Below are positions 21,389 through 21,719 of a stretch of DNA of 21,719 nucleotides, in pieces (positions within the stretch are counted from its first letter, which is position 1; every line of letters starts with the position of its first letter). Location of the stretch: positions 1-21,719 of the IMG/VR virus record IMGVR_UViG_3300009175_000083; one strand, 5' to 3'. Under the pieces are notes generated by a model. The model had not been told where the DNA came from. It saw only the letters and a program-made list of their open reading frames with translations, and searched no databases. The stretch comes from a virus. Position numbers and translations under genes: made by a program.

Positions 21389-21719
21389 ATGAGACAATGT
21401 CCACAATGCGGTTATATGAATGATGACACCCAACAGGTTTGTTTTCATTGTCAGTTCGATATTGCTACCAGCGTAAAATCTAAAAGAAGAAAGATGATTA
21501 TTATCATTGCAATTGTTGTAGGTATATATCTAGCTATTGTTATAAACGGAATGAATACATCTCCGAACTATCAACAATCAGAATACCCGGACAATAAAAC
21601 TAATTCTTCTTACGGGTCATATTACGCCCCTCCCGCGCCAGTTCCTACATCTCAACCAGAAGAAACAAATAGTAATAATGGTAACTATGTAGCACCAATG
21701 CCAGAGCATCAACCACAAT
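21389..21719 (+). CDS. Zinc-ribbon single-pass membrane protein (3' end cut by window edge)
   Basis: ATG 21389 has GGAGG 8 nt upstream, and the frame is open to the right edge (110 codons seen). The N-terminal MRQCPQCGYMNDDTQQVCFH, then CQF, is a CxxC...CxxC zinc ribbon. A basic SKRRK is followed by a hydrophobic helix MIIIIAIVVGIYLAIVI (about 36-52). After it comes a Ser/Pro/Gln/Asn-rich extracellular-type region. Bacteria often carry such ribbon-anchor proteins. A TATAAT lies at 21343-21348, a possible -10 of its own promoter, although its -35 is poor. It may be a lysogeny moron or a host gene beyond the phage. Confidence 0.78.
   Translation, partial: MRQCPQCGYMNDDTQQVCFHCQFDIATSVKSKRRKMIIIIAIVVGIYLAIVINGMNTSPNYQQSEYPDNKTNSSYGSYYAPPAPVPTSQPEETNSNNGNYVAPMPEHQPQ

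Noticed and set aside
1-21719. tRNA, rRNA, reverse transcriptase (diversity-generating element) or insertion sequence
   Set aside because: No cloverleaf with a plausible acceptor stem, rRNA-like stretch, reverse transcriptase or transposase was found on reading both strands.

Overview
The window is most of the genome of a temperate tailed phage (Caudoviricetes), either a prophage or a phage contig. Genes from about 20.0 kb down to 1 run on the minus strand. A short immunity block at 20.15-21.3 kb runs on the plus strand. No integrase, tail gene, lysis gene, rRNA or tRNA is visible, so both ends are cut. Dense packing with stop/start overlaps (ATGA, TAATG, GTGA), strong AGGAGG-type ribosome sites, several TTG/GTG starts and a consensus TTGACA-17-TAATAT promoter point to a bacterial host of moderate GC content. 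Bacillota or Chloroflexota are possible, but the sequence does not decide the taxon.

Layout, right to left. (1) 21389-21719: a partial zinc-ribbon membrane protein with its own ribosome site, a moron or the first host gene. (2) 20155-21292: a cI-like HTH repressor, a 48-aa TTG-start ORF and an ImmA/IrrE metallopeptidase. (3) 20026-20154: a divergent control region with a perfect TGTCAAC-N4-GTTGACA operator, a second degenerate operator and the early leftward promoter. (4) 19.83-16.5 kb: a Cro-like HTH protein, a pentapeptide-repeat protein and about ten small accessory ORFs, several Cys-rich, one with a membrane helix and one a predicted coiled coil. (5) 16.4-8.6 kb: DNA metabolism: a possible Gam-like coiled-coil protein, a Sak4-like RecA-fold ATPase, an SSB-like protein with an acidic tail, an ERCC4 nuclease, a RecD2-like helicase and a 907-aa PrimPol/D5 primase-helicase. 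Inverted and direct copies of TGACGCAAATGAC lie in the 3' end of the primase gene and may be origin iterons. (6) 8.6-5.9 kb: an unknown 218-aa protein, a Cys4 zinc protein, a 32-aa membrane peptide, a 60-aa protein, a Dam-type adenine methylase and a sigma-region-4-like regulator of the late-gene-activator type. (7) 5.8-0 kb: an intrinsic terminator just in front of the terminase genes, then small and large terminase, a DUF935 (Mu gp29-like) portal, a beta-rich 118-aa protein, a LamG-like protein, an 81-aa protein and a MuF/SPP1-gp7-type head morphogenesis protein cut by the left edge.

How it likely works (inference). The HTH repressor holds the early promoter shut and ImmA relieves it. The early transcript then makes the replication/recombination set and ends with the methylase and the late regulator. 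Late (packaging and head) expression must pass or bypass the terminator at 5735-5773. The head genes are Mu-like, but replication uses the phage's own PrimPol/D5 protein, so the genome is a mosaic. GGATCC occurs 24 times by manual count, several-fold above chance, beside a phage-encoded Dam-family methylase. This is the most unexpected genome-scale signal in the window.
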